This document shows positions 45,670-57,544 of a stretch of 64,000 nt of DNA, one piece after another. Position 1 is the first letter of the stretch. Each line of letters opens with the position of its first letter. This DNA is from Smallanthus sonchifolius (taxonomy: Eukaryota > Streptophyta > Magnoliopsida > Asterales > Asteraceae), in NCBI GenBank assembly GCA_023525975.1, contig CM042028.1, forward strand, positions 74,895,501-74,959,500. Direction: 5' to 3'. Under the pieces are notes generated by a model, which saw only the letters and a list, made by a program, of their open reading frames with translations, had not been told where the DNA came from and ran no database searches. The position numbers and the translations under genes were made by a program.

Positions 45670-48600
45670 TCAGTGTCTGATTTGTTCACCGTCTTCTTTT
45701 ATGGTCATCTCCACCTCTTCAACCGTGCTAAAACGCCCCTCACCGGCGGCAATGGTGGACGTGGAGTCCAGCCCTGACCCCGCTTGAATCTCCTTAAACA
45801 TCGCCATCACCTGAATCATCGTCGGCCGCTTCCACGGCCGGTCATCAAGACACGCACACGCCACTTTCAAGTGCTGCAAAAGCTCCACCTTTAACGTCGG
45901 ATCTTCCGTCAATAACTCCGGGTCAAACACGTCAGTTATGCACGTTTTAGCATGCAGTTTCACCCACCCAACAAGATTATTGTCACCGAAGTCCGGTGAA
46001 TCGGTGGGTTGTTTTCCGGTCAGAAGCTCAAGCAGTACAACACCGTAGCTGTAAACATCGCCTTTTGTGGAGCACCTAAAACTCTGGTAATACTCTGGCG
46101 GGACGTATCCAGGAGTTCCGGCTAACGTGCTCACACTTAAATGAGTGTCCATTGCACTCATATGTCTTGCCATACCGAAATCCGACACCCGAGCTTCGAG
46201 GTTTTCGTCTAGTAAAACATTACTCGATTTCATATCGCGGTGAATGATGTGTGGAATGCAGTTGTGATGCAGAAAAGCGAGCCCGCGGGCTGACCCGATC
46301 GCGATCTTTCTTCGTTTAGCCCAGTTCAACTTGATCCCGGTTTTCTTCCGGTCGTGTAACACGTCTTCTAAGCTTCCGTACTTCATGTACTCGTACACGA
46401 GAAGCCGTTCGTCTCCGACCTTGCAATACCCGAGCAACGGGACGAGGTTTCTATGCTTAATTTTCCCGATTGTTTCCATCTCGGCTGTGAACTCGCGATC
46501 ACCCTGCCCGCTAACGTGAATTAGTTTCTTGATTGCGACGACGGTGTTATCTTTTAACTGGGCCCGGTAAACATCGCCAAACCCGCCCGACCCGATTAGA
46601 CTGTTGTTGTCGAACCCGTTTGTTGCCTCGAGGAGGTCCGCGAAAGTGAGTTTTCTTAACGGTTTCTCGAAAGCGGCTAAGCTTATGCTTAACGCCTCAC
46701 GAGTGGTGGTTAGTTTCCAAGCGGTGCTAGCGTTAGCCCGGTCACCGCCGGAATACGAGTTCCCGCCACCGTCAGTGTACGCTTCGAGGGCGGCAGCCGC
46801 CTTCTTCCTCCTCCTTTTCCTCATCTCCACCAAGATTATAATCACTCCAAATATGCAAAATAGTGAGAATAACAACCCCATCGCTACACTTCCGGCTAGC
46901 GATGCTTCCCTTTTGTTGGATTTCCGGTGACCGCTTGACTTATTATTCGAATCCGACACGCATTTAGGAAGCGGATAACCACATAGCCCGGAGTTATTCG
47001 AGAATCTGTCCGCCGGAAAAGTGTCAAAAGGGGCGGATTCCGGGATGGAGCCCGACAAATTGTTGAAGGAGAGATCAGCATCTCCGAGACCAAGACTGGT
47101 TAACGAAGTTGGGATCGACCCGTTGAGCCTGTTATGTGACAAATCAAGAATAGCTGCGTTTTTTAACCCGCTAAGTTCATCAGGAATCGGTCCGGTTAGA
47201 TCGTTGTGACCCAGATTTAATATGTTGAGATAGTACATTGACCCGAGTTCCTTCGGAATCCCACCCTCCAATTTATTGTATGAAAGATCAAAGAAGATCA
47301 TCGACCCGTTGTGATTGAAATTCGGTTGAGTGATCCCCAAATACACTCTGGTGAAATTACATGGATGTCTAGACGAAATCCGGTCTAAATCCTCTTGCCG
47401 GATTCCCCCAAATTCCAGCAAATTTCCGGCACCGTGACACTGCTTACTACCATCATTCTTGATGTACAAATATGGTTTTCCGGTGAGATAAGCAGCAGCA
47501 ATGAATCCAGATTGTTTGAAAAGATCAGGTGGGATAGTCCCACTTAACTGATTAGTGTTCAAATCTAACCACACCAAGCTCTTACAATCCCCAAGCTCCG
47601 GCGGAATCTTGCCGGAAAATGAGTTGTTTCCGAGTTTCAAAATGGCAAGATTTGATAAACCGCCAAGGGCTGCCGGAATTTCACCGTCCAATTTGTTGTT
47701 GGAAAGGGAAATCCAATTCAAATTGGTGCAATTGCTCAAACTAGCCGGGATTGAACCGGTTAAATAATTGAAATCAAGAATCAAATTTTCAAGATTTGAA
47801 AGGTACATAAGTTCTTCAGGGATTTCACCGGATAAAAAGTTCATCCATATGATCAAATCTTGAAGTTTTGACAGGTACCGGAAACTTTTAGGGATTTCTC
47901 CGGTGAGGGAATTGAAACTCAGATCAAGTGAAACTAACTGAGAACAATTACCAAGAGCTGAAGGAATAGAACCAGTAAGCCTGTTGTTCTGAAGGTACAA
48001 CACCTTCAAGCTGCTAGAACTTCCGGTAGTACCTTCACAAATTCTCGCAGGAATGAGACCGGAAATCTCGTTCGAACTCACGTCAAACCTCTCCAGATTT
48101 ATCATCTCCGACAACGATTCCGGCAACTTACCTTTGAAGTTGTTAAACCCTAGCATCAAACTCTTCAACCTGCTCAGGCTCAAAAATATATCCACCGGTA
48201 ACTCGCCGGAGAAATTATTCCGGGAGATATCAAGCACTTCAAGCAGCGAACAAGCTTTAAAACCCTCGGGAACCACGCCGGAGATATTGTTCCCGGAGAC
48301 ATTAAACTCCACCAGCTCACCACAATCATCTGATAACATCCACGGCACAACTTCCGGCCCGGAGATACGATTAAACGACAGATCAATCACCTTCAACGAA
48401 ACACCAATCGGCGTCGAACCGCCATTAAACTCCATCAAATTCCTCGAAAAAATAACCGTCTTCAAACTAGAACAAACAGACAACGCCGAAACATCCGTCA
48501 CCGTGCCGGAGATCCGGTTTCCCGCCAGATCTAGAACCCTAAGCACCTTACTACACTGAGATCTAACAAACACCGTACCAGTAACATTACAACCTCTCGC

Positions 48601-48894
48601 AACAAACGATTCAAGCGTCGTAACCGTCAACAAACTCGCCGAAATCAAACCAAACTCCACACTCAAATCAATACCGCTCAGATCTATGCTCGAAACCCTA
48701 GCGTTCCTGCACGAAACACCGGTGTAATTACACGGATTGTTTCCCGCCAACCAGTCCGGTAACAAATTAGGGTTTTTAAGCGAGGATTTGAAGAATAAAA
48801 GCTCTCCGTCACCGTTAGCGACGAGCAGACACCGAAGCAAAGCGAGAAAGACAATAAAATCGTTAAAGCGAAGAGACTTCATCATCATCATCAT
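45670..48894 (-). CDS. BRI1: Brassinosteroid receptor kinase (BRI1 type), shortened ectodomain
   Basis: A single uninterrupted frame of 1074 codons, as for the intronless BRI1 genes. It is a plasma-membrane LRR receptor kinase that binds brassinosteroids outside the cell and signals through its kinase. Visible in order: hydrophobic signal peptide (about residues 12-28), N-terminal cap with Cys 55 and 62, 16 LRRs, the hormone-binding island (about 461-527, with [10 protein letters not shown]), four more LRRs, a CGYPLPKC cap, a membrane segment (about 670-695) and a Ser/Thr kinase. The kinase has GSGGFGDVY (about 767), AIKK (788), HRDMKSSNV (about 885), DFG (about 904) and an intact activation loop ([15 protein letters not shown]). 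All catalytic residues are present. The start is ambiguous among five tandem ATGs. Arabidopsis BRI1 has 25 LRRs and 1196 residues; this one has 20, with the gap after LRR 6 (about residue 204). A BRI1-like paralogue is possible, but the island and C-terminus fit BRI1 best. Confidence 0.95.
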   Translation of the reverse strand: MMMMMKSLRFNDFIVFLALLRCLLVANGDGELLFFKSSLKNPNLLPDWLAGNNPCNYTGVSCRNARVSSIDLSGIDLSVEFGLISASLLTVTTLESFVARGCNVTGTVFVRSQCSKVLRVLDLAGNRISGTVTDVSALSVCSSLKTVIFSRNLMEFNGGSTPIGVSLKVIDLSFNRISGPEVVPWMLSDDCGELVEFNVSGNNISGVVPEGFKACSLLEVLDISRNNFSGELPVDIFLSLSRLKSLMLGFNNFKGKLPESLSEMINLERFDVSSNEISGLIPARICEGTTGSSSSLKVLYLQNNRLTGSIPSALGNCSQLVSLDLSFNSLTGEIPKSFRYLSKLQDLIIWMNFLSGEIPEELMYLSNLENLILDFNYLTGSIPASLSNCTNLNWISLSNNKLDGEIPAALGGLSNLAILKLGNNSFSGKIPPELGDCKSLVWLDLNTNQLSGTIPPDLFKQSGFIAAAYLTGKPYLYIKNDGSKQCHGAGNLLEFGGIRQEDLDRISSRHPCNFTRVYLGITQPNFNHNGSMIFFDLSYNKLEGGIPKELGSMYYLNILNLGHNDLTGPIPDELSGLKNAAILDLSHNRLNGSIPTSLTSLGLGDADLSFNNLSGSIPESAPFDTFPADRFSNNSGLCGYPLPKCVSDSNNKSSGHRKSNKREASLAGSVAMGLLFSLFCIFGVIIILVEMRKRRRKKAAAALEAYTDGGGNSYSGGDRANASTAWKLTTTREALSISLAAFEKPLRKLTFADLLEATNGFDNNSLIGSGGFGDVYRAQLKDNTVVAIKKLIHVSGQGDREFTAEMETIGKIKHRNLVPLLGYCKVGDERLLVYEYMKYGSLEDVLHDRKKTGIKLNWAKRRKIAIGSARGLAFLHHNCIPHIIHRDMKSSNVLLDENLEARVSDFGMARHMSAMDTHLSVSTLAGTPGYVPPEYYQSFRCSTKGDVYSYGVVLLELLTGKQPTDSPDFGDNNLVGWVKLHAKTCITDVFDPELLTEDPTLKVELLQHLKVACACLDDRPWKRPTMIQVMAMFKEIQAGSGLDSTSTIAAGEGRFSTVEEVEMTIKEDGEQIRH

Positions 48895-49083
48895 GATGAC
48901 GATGTGGAAAAGATGAGATGAGATGAGATGAGAAGGAAGATGATGTTTATCTTTTTTTCAGGAGATTATGAACAAGTGATTAGCTGCTTTCATCATTCCA
49001 GTTGGGGGATGGAAGTTGTAGAGAGAGAAAGTGAGATTGGGTTTTGAAGAGAGAGAGAGAGAGAGTATTTTAGACAGCTGTTT
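48895..49083 (-). promoter_or_regulatory. BRI1 5' leader: CT-rich tract and GATGA repeats
   Basis: Upstream of the ATG cluster on the minus strand are four to five copies of CTCAT (48911-48931), then pyrimidine-rich DNA with a (CT)n run at about 49051-49068. Such Y-patch sequences are common in plant 5' UTRs and core promoters. No clear TATA box was found within 250 bp. Confidence 0.5.
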
Positions 49084-49102
49084 GGTCACATGGCATGTGA
49101 CC
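49084..49102. promoter_or_regulatory. Perfect 19-bp palindrome upstream of BRI1
   Basis: GGTCACATGGCATGTGACC is a perfect inverted repeat about its central base, with nothing comparable nearby. It contains CACATG and CATGTG, both of the CANNTG E-box form, 190 bp upstream of the first ATG. BES1/BZR1-type regulators of brassinosteroid feedback can bind E-boxes, so a regulatory role is plausible but is only inferred. Confidence 0.5.
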
Positions 49103-49379
49103 CATCTTCACTGCTGGTTTACCTGGAGATAGATGCTAATAATAATAATAATAATAATAATAATGAATTATTATTTATTTATTTATTTGATCTTGAAAAG
49201 GAGGAGTGTGTTTGTCTCTTCTTTTCTTTCCCTGTGCGTACGTGTGATTAAGGATGGATCCATCACTGTCTTTTTTATTAGATTCCATCCTCCCTTTCAT
49301 TTAATTGTTTTTATTAACTTTTCATCACTACTATTAATTCACACGTAGCAACTTTTAAGCCATTGTTTTTTTATTTGTA
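49103..49379. other. BRI1 upstream region with (AAT)n microsatellite
   Basis: A trinucleotide run (ATA/AAT)n lies at about 49137-49164, and the rest is AT-rich. The MULE begins at 49380, about 490 bp from the BRI1 start, so the native promoter may be short or may include transposon sequence. Confidence 0.45.
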
Positions 49380-50312
49380 GAGTAAATTACGCTTTTATCC
49401 ATATGATTTATCCCGTTTAACGTTTTAGTTCAAAAATAAATAAATAAATAAATAAATCTTTTAATATATATGGTGTATTTCTGTAATCATTTAAGTTCTG
49501 TTACAAACTCTGTTAACTTTTTCTGTTAAATATAGTGGTATTTTAGTTATTTTATTTTTTTTATTAAATTTTTTTCATAAAACGTTTTTAAAAACATTTT
49601 TTTTAGTTTTTTAGGTAAACATTTTTTTAGCTTTTTCATAAAATATACATTCTTAAAAAAGTTTTAAAAAAAATAATAGTCAAAAAAACATTTTATGAAA
49701 AGCTAAAAAAACGTTTTTATAAAAAACTAAAAATTTGTTTTTAAAAACGTTTTTATGAAAAAATTAAGAAAAAAACTTTTAGAAAATTTAAAAAACGTTT
49801 TTAAAAAGTTTAAAAAAACTAAAAAAAATAATTTTAAAAAAGTAAAAAAAAAAACGTTTTAAAAAAAATTAGCAAAAAAAAATTTATTGGACTAAAATGG
49901 TTAAACTTTTTTTTGAACGGCAACACCTAGATATTCTAAGATAATTGGGTTTCCTCGAGGCAACACCTAGAATATCTAGGGCAGCCCACCACAGGAGGAA
50001 CCCCCAACTGGGTAAACCCCCTAACCTGGCCACAGACCCATTTTCCTTTTTTTTGCTGTGGCAAGGATTCGAACCCAAGACCTCCACTATGGAAAATCTT
50101 GGGGCTACCATTGCACCAAAATGGCCAACGGTTAAAAATAAAATTAAAATAACTAAAATGTCCTGTATTTTAACAGAAAATGTTAACAGAGTTAGTGTCA
50201 GGGCTGAAATGGTTACAAATGCAAGCTCAGGGACTGATATGTTAAAATTTTCATTTTTGGACTGAAAGTGTTAAACAGGTCAAACCGCAGATGCCAAAAG
50301 CGTAATTTACTC
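49380..50312. mobile_element. MULE-type element with a SINE inside
   Basis: It starts GAGTAAATTACGCTTTT and ends with the inverse. Flanking 9-mers ttatttgta (49371-49379) and ttattttta (50313-50321) match at 8 of 9. Arms of about 200 bp surround an interior of repeated aaaacgtttttaaaa phrases (49560-49870). The right arm is split by a SINE. It is related to the element at 61148-61938. Confidence 0.8.
49906..50129 (-). mobile_element. tRNA-derived SINE in the MULE
   Basis: On the minus strand the head reads ccgttggccattttggtgcaatgg, with the B box GGTTCGAATCC at 50067-50077 (inverse). It ends in a poly(A) tail (T run at 49907-49914). The 7-mer ggttaaa flanks it on both sides (49899-49905 and 50130-50136). 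It is the same family as 41514-41770. Confidence 0.85.
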
Positions 50313-50321
50313 TTATTTTTA

Positions 50322-52147
50322 AGCTTGCGTTTTATTGAAATGTTTTAAATTATTAACGGTTTAGTTTTGTAACCCTTTTACGTTTTTGTTTAGACTTACG
50401 GAGATTAAAAGCACCGGACCATGTTAGGGTTGACTCGACTTTTTTTGGAGGCTAAAGTAAATCTTAAAATTAGGGTCTTTTCATAATAAAAGTAATTATT
50501 CTGCTTACAAACCTAATAATGATTTACCATGATTACTAGATGTAACATGAACATAAACCGCGAACAAATTTGTCGCATTGAAATCACCATATTTTGTTAC
50601 ACGACAATATTTGTATTAATAAATTATTGAGAATAATTAACACATGTGAAATCAAGAAAAATTCATACAAATGTTACGAATCAAATGAATGTTTCAAAAA
50701 TTTTAGATTTTTTACCAAACATTTGCTACATGTTGATGTTTATAGATGTATGTTTATATAAACTATAAGTTTAACAAAGAATGTGTTTATGTTGTTTATC
50801 AAATTCAATGAACTCAATTAAGTCTCGGAAAATATTGGTTTATAACACTTCAAACACATAGATTGAAGGGTGAAATTAAATATCATTGTTACTCATTGCC
50901 AAAACCCTAATTCATAAAAATTTATGAGGGCTCCAAAATTTTGGGTGACCTAAAGCGAGATTTTTTTGCTAAAACAGTGCCACCATGGTACATTAACATC
51001 CAACATTTACTTCTTTATTATTTTCTTTTATGGTTTATTATCACTTGATTACTTGTTTCGCTACTTTTAACTAGGGTGTTAAACGGTTATGTCCAGGGGT
51101 TAATGGTTGAACCCAACCCAAACCCAAACATAAAAAAGGTTGAAAAATCGTGCCTGGCACATAAACACAACACAACCAGTTTTTACAGGTTATCATGAAC
51201 ACAACTAATTTTATCCAAAATTTTTATTTTATTTTTAGCCTTTTACATACTAATACTCTTAAGTTACAAATTTAGGACAAACAAACAAATGCATGTAAAA
51301 TAATACATGGCTCGATTCTCATTTCACTTTTATCTTGCAAATATTGGCTTAAAAAACTCAATTATCTGACGTTATATATTCTTTAAAAATATAGAAAAAA
51401 ACATGTCAATCAGAGGGCATATATGTTTTTTAGCATCGACATTGCTAAAAAGCGGAAGGAGACGTGGTACTGGGCGGACGATTAAAAAGGGGACGCAAGC
51501 ATTGGAGGTGCGTTTGGAAGTGGGCGTTCGTGAGTTTGTTCGGAATTCCAGGACGGATGGGTGGCCCCCTTACACACAACCAATATATATACATATACAT
51601 CTATAATTTTCTAAAAAAATTGTTTAAAAGATGAAGCATTAAAGAGAAAATTGATATGTTTAAAAGACGAGTAAAATATTATGGTTACGTGACGCATTTG
51701 AAAGACGATATATTAGAGATGCTATTATTCAAGTTTTCACTACTTCAGTCTTACACAACAACATTCATAAGTTGATTTTTAAGTATGTATTTACTCTATC
51801 CTATGGTTTTTTTAAGGTTTGTCTCAAGTATGTATTTACTCTATCATGGTGTGTCTCTATATGACAAGACAGTCAAGTGAAGAGAACGCACTTTATATAG
51901 ATGAAAAAGAAAAAATAAAATACTTTAAACTATTAGCATTTTAAAAGATTGGATGTGTATAATAAATTTATAGTCTTTTTTTACGTTATTTAAAATATGT
52001 ATTTAATACTTCTAATAAACTCAGTATAGATATATTAATATATTATTGGCCTTTAGTTTTTTACGGTGTTACTAAAAAGTAGAACTACACAAATGTTAAA
52101 AGAACAATAAATATACTTTGTAATTTTATCCTTCTAAAATTATTTTA
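50322..52147. other. Intergenic DNA; possible transposon fragments
   Basis: A short GC-rich patch at 51440-51570 opens a 67-codon plus frame (51403-51606) with no recognised domain. 'agggtgttaaacggttatg' near 51074 resembles one end of a hAT-type element without a partner. The remainder is AT-rich. Confidence 0.3.
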
Positions 52148-52166
52148 ATATATATATATATATATG

Positions 52167-52203
<37 letters not shown>
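52148..52203. repeat. (AT)n microsatellite
   Basis: A long alternating AT run, with one ATGTATGTAT interruption. Confidence 0.9.
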
Positions 52204-52206
<3 letters not shown>

Positions 52207-52495
52207 ACAACATAAATTATCGTATATATGTGGATTTTCTCCAAAAGAAATACAAGCATTAAATCAAAAGTAAACTATTTAAATAATATAAAAAGATATT
52301 AAGAAACAAATGATTAAGAATAAAAGATTGCCTTTCAAAAAAAAAAAAAGAATAAAGGATTAGTTTTTTAGAACGAATTTTACTTATTTTAGTTTTAATT
52401 TTTGTATCTTTGAAATGTTATCAAAATGGCTTATCTTTTAAACTTGTATTTTAGTGTTAGATATCTTGCTAATGCCGGTTGGTTCTTTAATAAAA

Positions 52496-52969
52496 CTAGC
52501 AGGTTATACCCGCGCTCAGCGCCGGGTGTCAGACCGTTCGTTAATAAAATTTAAACGAAAACGTAAGCGCAACGATAAAAATAATGTTAATAAAAAAGAA
52601 ACATAAAACTAAATAATAAAAAAAGAAAAAAATTAGATATTACCGGGTCGGGTCATCGAAACCATAAAAGCGAATACCGAGAACTGTTTCGATAATACCA
52701 ATACCGGCAATCATAATAGGTCCTGCTCGTCATGATACCACAACGGTAACGGCATTCGCTTCGTTATAGGCTACGTTAAAAAAAACTCGATTTTGAATAC
52801 AAATCCCTTTTCAAAAAAAATTATATCGGAACGTTGGAAAAAAACTAAAAACAACCGCGCACTCTGTTTTTTGGAAAAAAGTTAATGAAAGAAAGTTATT
52901 AAAGGAAAACATAATTATTAGAAAATGAAACGGGTTAAAAGCGTATATTATATATAGTATAAGGGGTAA
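52496..52969 (-). mobile_element. Helitron
   Basis: On the minus strand the 3' end has a CCCGGCGCTGAGCGCGGGT hairpin and terminates CTAG before T. The 5' end is near TTACCCCTTATACTATATATA and seems to have lost the canonical TC. The body aligns with the plus-strand Helitron at 60281-60950. Confidence 0.65.
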
Positions 52970-52983
52970 AAATAAAAATCAAA

Positions 52984-53840
52984 AAAACTTACGTGTCACA
53001 ATTTGGATGGATCACCTACTATTGAAGAGCACTCTACTTTAATCTTATTAGTAATTTATCGTTAAAAAAAGAATTTTTTTTAATAATAAACCAAATTCTC
53101 TCCAAGGTTCATAAATTTGCGTGTCAAAACTACTTTAAAGACTTGAAAAGCATATTTTATTTAGGATAAATATATTATCTCATTTTATGTATCTTATATT
53201 TAATACAATTATATATTAAATTATCAAAAAAAAATAACATTCCTTTTCTTATTTCACATAAAAAAGTCATTATACCCAGGTTAATTACACGAAGGTCCAC
53301 AAACGTGTTTAAAAGTACATGTGTTGTTAATCTCAGTCTCATGCGCAGTTATAAAACTATGTCACATACATGTCGAGTAACTATTATTCATACTCATCAG
53401 GTGTAAATAGAAAAAACTTACGTGTCACAATTTGGATGGATCACGTACTATTGAAAAGCACTCTACTTTAATCTTATTAGTAATTTATCGTTAAAAAAAG
53501 AATTTTTTTTAATAATAAACCAAATTCTCTCCAAGGTTCATAAATTTGCGTGTCAAAACTACTTTAAAGACTTGAAAAGCATATTTTATTTAGGATAAAT
53601 ATATTATCTCATTTTATGTATCTTATATTTAATACAATTATATATTAAATTATCAAAAAAAAATAACATTCCCTTTCTTATTTCACATAAAAAAGTCATT
53701 ATACCCAGGTTAATTACACGAAGGTCCACAAACGTGTTTAAAAGTACATGTGTTGTTAATCTCAGTCTTATGCGCAGTTATAAAACTATGTCCCATACAT
53801 GTCGAGTAACTGTTATTCATATTCATCGGGTGTAAATCCA
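52984..53840 (+). repeat. Recent 429-bp tandem duplication
   Basis: The block starting acttacgtgtcacaatttgg at 52987 recurs at 53416. The two copies differ by only about seven single bases. Both are AT-rich and non-coding. The second copy ends where the GC-rich LTR-like block begins. Confidence 0.9.
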
Positions 53841-54460
53841 CGGGCTCAGGGTAAAGGCTGATCAAGTGGATAGATTACACAGACTCCTATGGGTAGCCGA
53901 ATGGTGGTTACTTCTCGAGACTCCAATGATATCTTGCACACTGGAACAACGCGTTAGGGCGTTACATGGAGGGGATAATCCCTGTATCGGCCATCCGGCG
54001 TGAGAATAAGTATCTCTGGGATATAAAAGTGTAAGTGAGAGTATGAAGGGAGTAGATGAATCATACCTGAAAGGCGATGTGCTATTTATAGTGGAGGGGG
54101 ATACCATGATGTCGCTTTCGAGGAGGTGACCTGGCACGAGTGTTATTGGTGGAGGGGTCCCTATCAAGAATATCCTTTTGGTCTCCTAACAGATAACCGT
54201 TAGCGGAGGTTTTGTCCTATATGGTAGGGGCCCCCTAGTGCACGGTGATGTCTCGTCTCGTGCAACACTCTCTGACCATTATGTGGGAAATCCGTCTGTA
54301 CGCGCAGGTGCCCCTGTCCTCTCGTACAGTATTGCCACATACGAGTTTCTTCCGCGGCAGGTAACGCTCCGCGGGGCAGATGTCCTTCTGCGGGGGAACT
54401 TACTTCTTTATCGGGTTTACAGGAACACATACTGGTGTGAATACATGTTTATGGCCTTAT
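53841..54460 (-). repeat. GC-rich LTR-like block, probably truncated
   Basis: The base composition changes sharply from the AT-rich neighbours. On the minus strand CACTATAAATAGCACATC (about 54080-54098) looks like an LTR TATA box followed by a leader. I could not define TG...CA ends or a target duplication. The short frames at 53862-54462 on both strands have no domain I recognise. Confidence 0.4.
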
Positions 54461-55177
54461 GACGGATGCCTATTACTTGAAAGTGATCTTAAACTCATCT
54501 AAAAACATGTCTTCAAATATAAAATGCTTAACTATTCTTCTAAATATTATATAATTATAATAATTTCAAGTTTCTTTCAATCTCATTGTACTATTTCCTA
54601 TATTTTTGAAGATTATATAATATCTAAATATATTAAGTTTTGGCGTAGGTAAATGAGTTCAGGTAATCACCTAACATCATAAACGTTTTAAACCCATGAA
54701 AACTTTCTAAATCAATCTTATGGCCAGTCTCATATCCGAATAACCCATCATGATTCAGGTAACGTTTTCATGTCTGGTCCGGGTTCGTTTGCCATCCATA
54801 TGTGAAAGCTACGGAGGCAAGCTTTTCTTGATACTTGGAAGGTCACTTCATCAAAATCTTAACAAATAATTAAAATTTTAACTTTATAAAAATATATATT
54901 TTTTTACCAACCTATAAAGATAATATTATAATAAAGATAATGAAAATATGGAAGCTACTTCCAAATTTCCAATTGGAAATTAACAAAAAGACGTCTCTAT
55001 TACGAGGCATGTTCTTTTCGGTCAAGCAAACGTTGAGCTTTATTTTGGAATCCAGCGTTAAACAAGGAGCGCACGTGGGCCTGCGCGTGCGTTTGCACGC
55101 AAAACATTGAGGGTCCCTCTCTCCAATGCTTATCAGTTTTCAATTTTTCATAATTAATCATAATAAAAAATGTTAAT
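54461..55177. other. AT-rich DNA with a GC-rich dyad near 55070
   Basis: The only notable patch is gcgcacgtgggcctgcgcgt at about 55068-55087, which includes CACGTG and repeated gcgtgcg-type sequence. I cannot link it to a gene. Confidence 0.35.
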
Positions 55178-55566
55178 TCCTATTTTACTAATAAAAAAAA
55201 ATCTTATGAGACATTTGTCTCTTTCTTTCTGGTGAATTATTAGCATTTTTTTATCGTATTTATCTTATATTAAAAAATATATATTTTTAAATATTTGATA
55301 TAAATTTAATTATAAATACTTATTATTTAATTATTAATAATTATTATATCATTAACGAAATAAATTTAATATAAATTAACATTTATCAATTACATAATTT
55401 ATATATTTTAAAAAAATATATTTTGACGAGTGTATGTGTTAACTTATTACATTATATTTTCTTTAACCCGTGTAATACACGAGTATTTAAAAACATAAAT
55501 TTTTTAATACTAAGTATGTAACATTACATTTATTCAACTCGTGTAATACACGAGATTATAACCTAG
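55178..55566 (+). mobile_element. Helitron-like element
   Basis: The tail has two gtgtaatacacgag hairpins and ends CTAG (55563-55566) before T. It aligns closely with the tail of the 39591-40208 element. The 5' end TCCTATTTTACTAATAAA is a plausible but imperfect start. Confidence 0.6.
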
Positions 55567-55672
55567 TTACTCTATATATATTTATTTTAAACTCAATTTC
55601 GTTAAAAAAAATTTCATATATCCACCAGATTATGTTCTTTTCTGGTTAAATATATTTTTTTATATATAAAAA

Positions 55673-56028
55673 AATAAATTGGATTTTAATAATCCAAATT
55701 ATGACTAATTGTACTTTAATATTTCAAATGACGATTTAAACAATGACACTCTTAACTTTCATTTTCGTTACCAAGAGCAATCTTAGCAACATAATCATCA
55801 TAAATTTACACACAATCTGCGCTCAATTTCGTTCCCACGTTTTCACATTTCGTTCATAATCTTCAACGTGAGCGAAATCGTGTGGAAATCAAGTGTAAAT
55901 ATTTGATAATTATGTTAGTGGTATTGTCATTGACAACAAAAATGAAAGTTAAGAGTGTCCTTGATTAAATTGTTAGGATTAAAATCGGCTAATGAGTCAT
56001 AATTTTGATTATTAAAATCTAACTTGCC
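55673..56028. mobile_element. Decayed copy of the 40.7-kb MULE-type MITE
   Basis: The arms match 40685-41043, including cataatcatcataaattta and gacaacaaaaatgaaa. The right end is intact (inverse GGCAAGTTAGATTTT) and the left end is mutated. The flanking 9-mers match poorly. Confidence 0.6.
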
Positions 56029-57104
56029 ATAAAATTTAATTCTTTTAACCTTTTTAAACTTTCATGAGTATTTCAATAACCAGACCTCACTATTAGTAAG
56101 GAAAATTGCATAAAAATATAAAAAGATAAATGTTACAAACAAACAAATAAGAAAACGTATTACTTTTTTAAATGATATTGTTCATAGCATAAAAATCACG
56201 AAGGGATTGAAGCAAACAAATTTTATTTTATTTTTTATAATTTTATATCATAAATACTATCCCAAAAGAATTTGGTTATGTAAAGTACACTGAGTTTTGT
56301 GTTTCATGCTTAGGCGACATGCTGACATGAAAGATGTTTAAAATCTACAAGTTTAAAAACTACTTCAGTTATAAATATTTGATAATTTTGTGTACAATGA
56401 AAATAACTTTATAAACCAAAATTATTTATAAGTTGATGGCATAAAAGGTTTATAAATTATTTCATGAACTTTGTATTTTCCTTTTTCTGCCGGATTTTCT
56501 TATAAATCCTTAAATATCATCATATATAAAATTGTTGAAGTTATATGCACTTACCAAAATAAATTTTTTTGTATAAATACGAAATATTTATTACGTAAAA
56601 TAACATTATTTTATAAATTTTATCACTTTCATTGTGTTGACCAATTCACTTTTTCTTTATCGTGTATTGGGTTTTCACTTTATCGAATCTGATATCATAT
56701 ATTTTTTTTTATCGAATCTGGATATCATATATTTTTTTTATCGAATATGGATAGGTATTTTTATAATAAATATATGCAATGGCTCACAATATTTTTATAT
56801 ATTAAACGAGAAACGAAAGTTTTACTATTAAAAAAAATGTTAAATGGAGTTAAAAATTGACTAAAGATTACTAAAATACTTATTACTTTCTCTTGTTTAA
56901 AATTTTTTATAATTAACTTTACAAAATCTTTAAAATCTTTTTTTTTCTAAGACACTCACAAAAATTGACTAAAAGTTCCAACAAATATCAAAGTAAGTTC
57001 AAGATCAATATTTTTTTCCTTAATGTAATTATACACAAGTGTGGATCTCAAGTCTTATAAAAGTAAAATACTGACAAAGAACAAGGTGATATTACAAATC
57101 TAAA
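56029..57104. other. AT-rich intergenic DNA
   Basis: Nothing coding was recognised. Around 56690-56750 a phrase tttatcgaatctggatatcatat is repeated about three times. The frames at 56471-56831 are AT-rich noise. Confidence 0.4.
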
Positions 57105-57246
57105 TGCCCGCTACATGGAAATCTATTATTGATCTGTTTAGAGCCAGGCTCGCTACATGGAAGATGGGGCTGCTCTCGATAGGTGTCTAGTCTCTTCTAT
57201 GTTCTTCTGTTCTTGGTGCCTTAGGGTGTATTTTATGGGACTCTTT

Positions 57247-57544
57247 TATTGGGCTAATCTTGTCATATTTTAATAATCTACGGGGTGTAAGAAGGAAGTT
57301 ACAAAGTTAGTAGATAAGTAGGAAGTATTTTACTATTTGTTTATTGAGTCATGTTTATCGGTTTTATTAGATAGGATTATCTAGTTGGTTTTAAATATTT
57401 TTTTAATGAGTTTGAGTAGGATTAGAAGACTTGATTAGCAAGGTTTATTTTAGTATAAATAGATGGGTTATGGATCATTGTAAAGTGTGGTTTTTTTGTT
57501 TAATAAAAATTCATTGTTCGTTTTCTTGGGCCTGATTTCCAACA
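57247..57544 (+). mobile_element. Short solo LTR (TRIM/copia-like) in the LINE
   Basis: It runs TATTGGGCTAATCTTG to TTTCCAACA, close to the TGTTGG...CCAACA form. A TATA-like tataaatagatggg and a ttaataaaa-type signal occur near its end. Flanks tcttt and tattt agree at 4 of 5. The LINE reading resumes across it. Confidence 0.7.

Noticed and set aside
48053..48559. Plus-strand open frame of 168 codons
   Set aside because: It is the antisense shadow of the LRR coding sequence of BRI1.
54200..54462. Overlapping frames on both strands in the GC-rich block
   Set aside because: GC-rich DNA opens frames by chance; neither translation resembles a known protein, and the block looks like an LTR.
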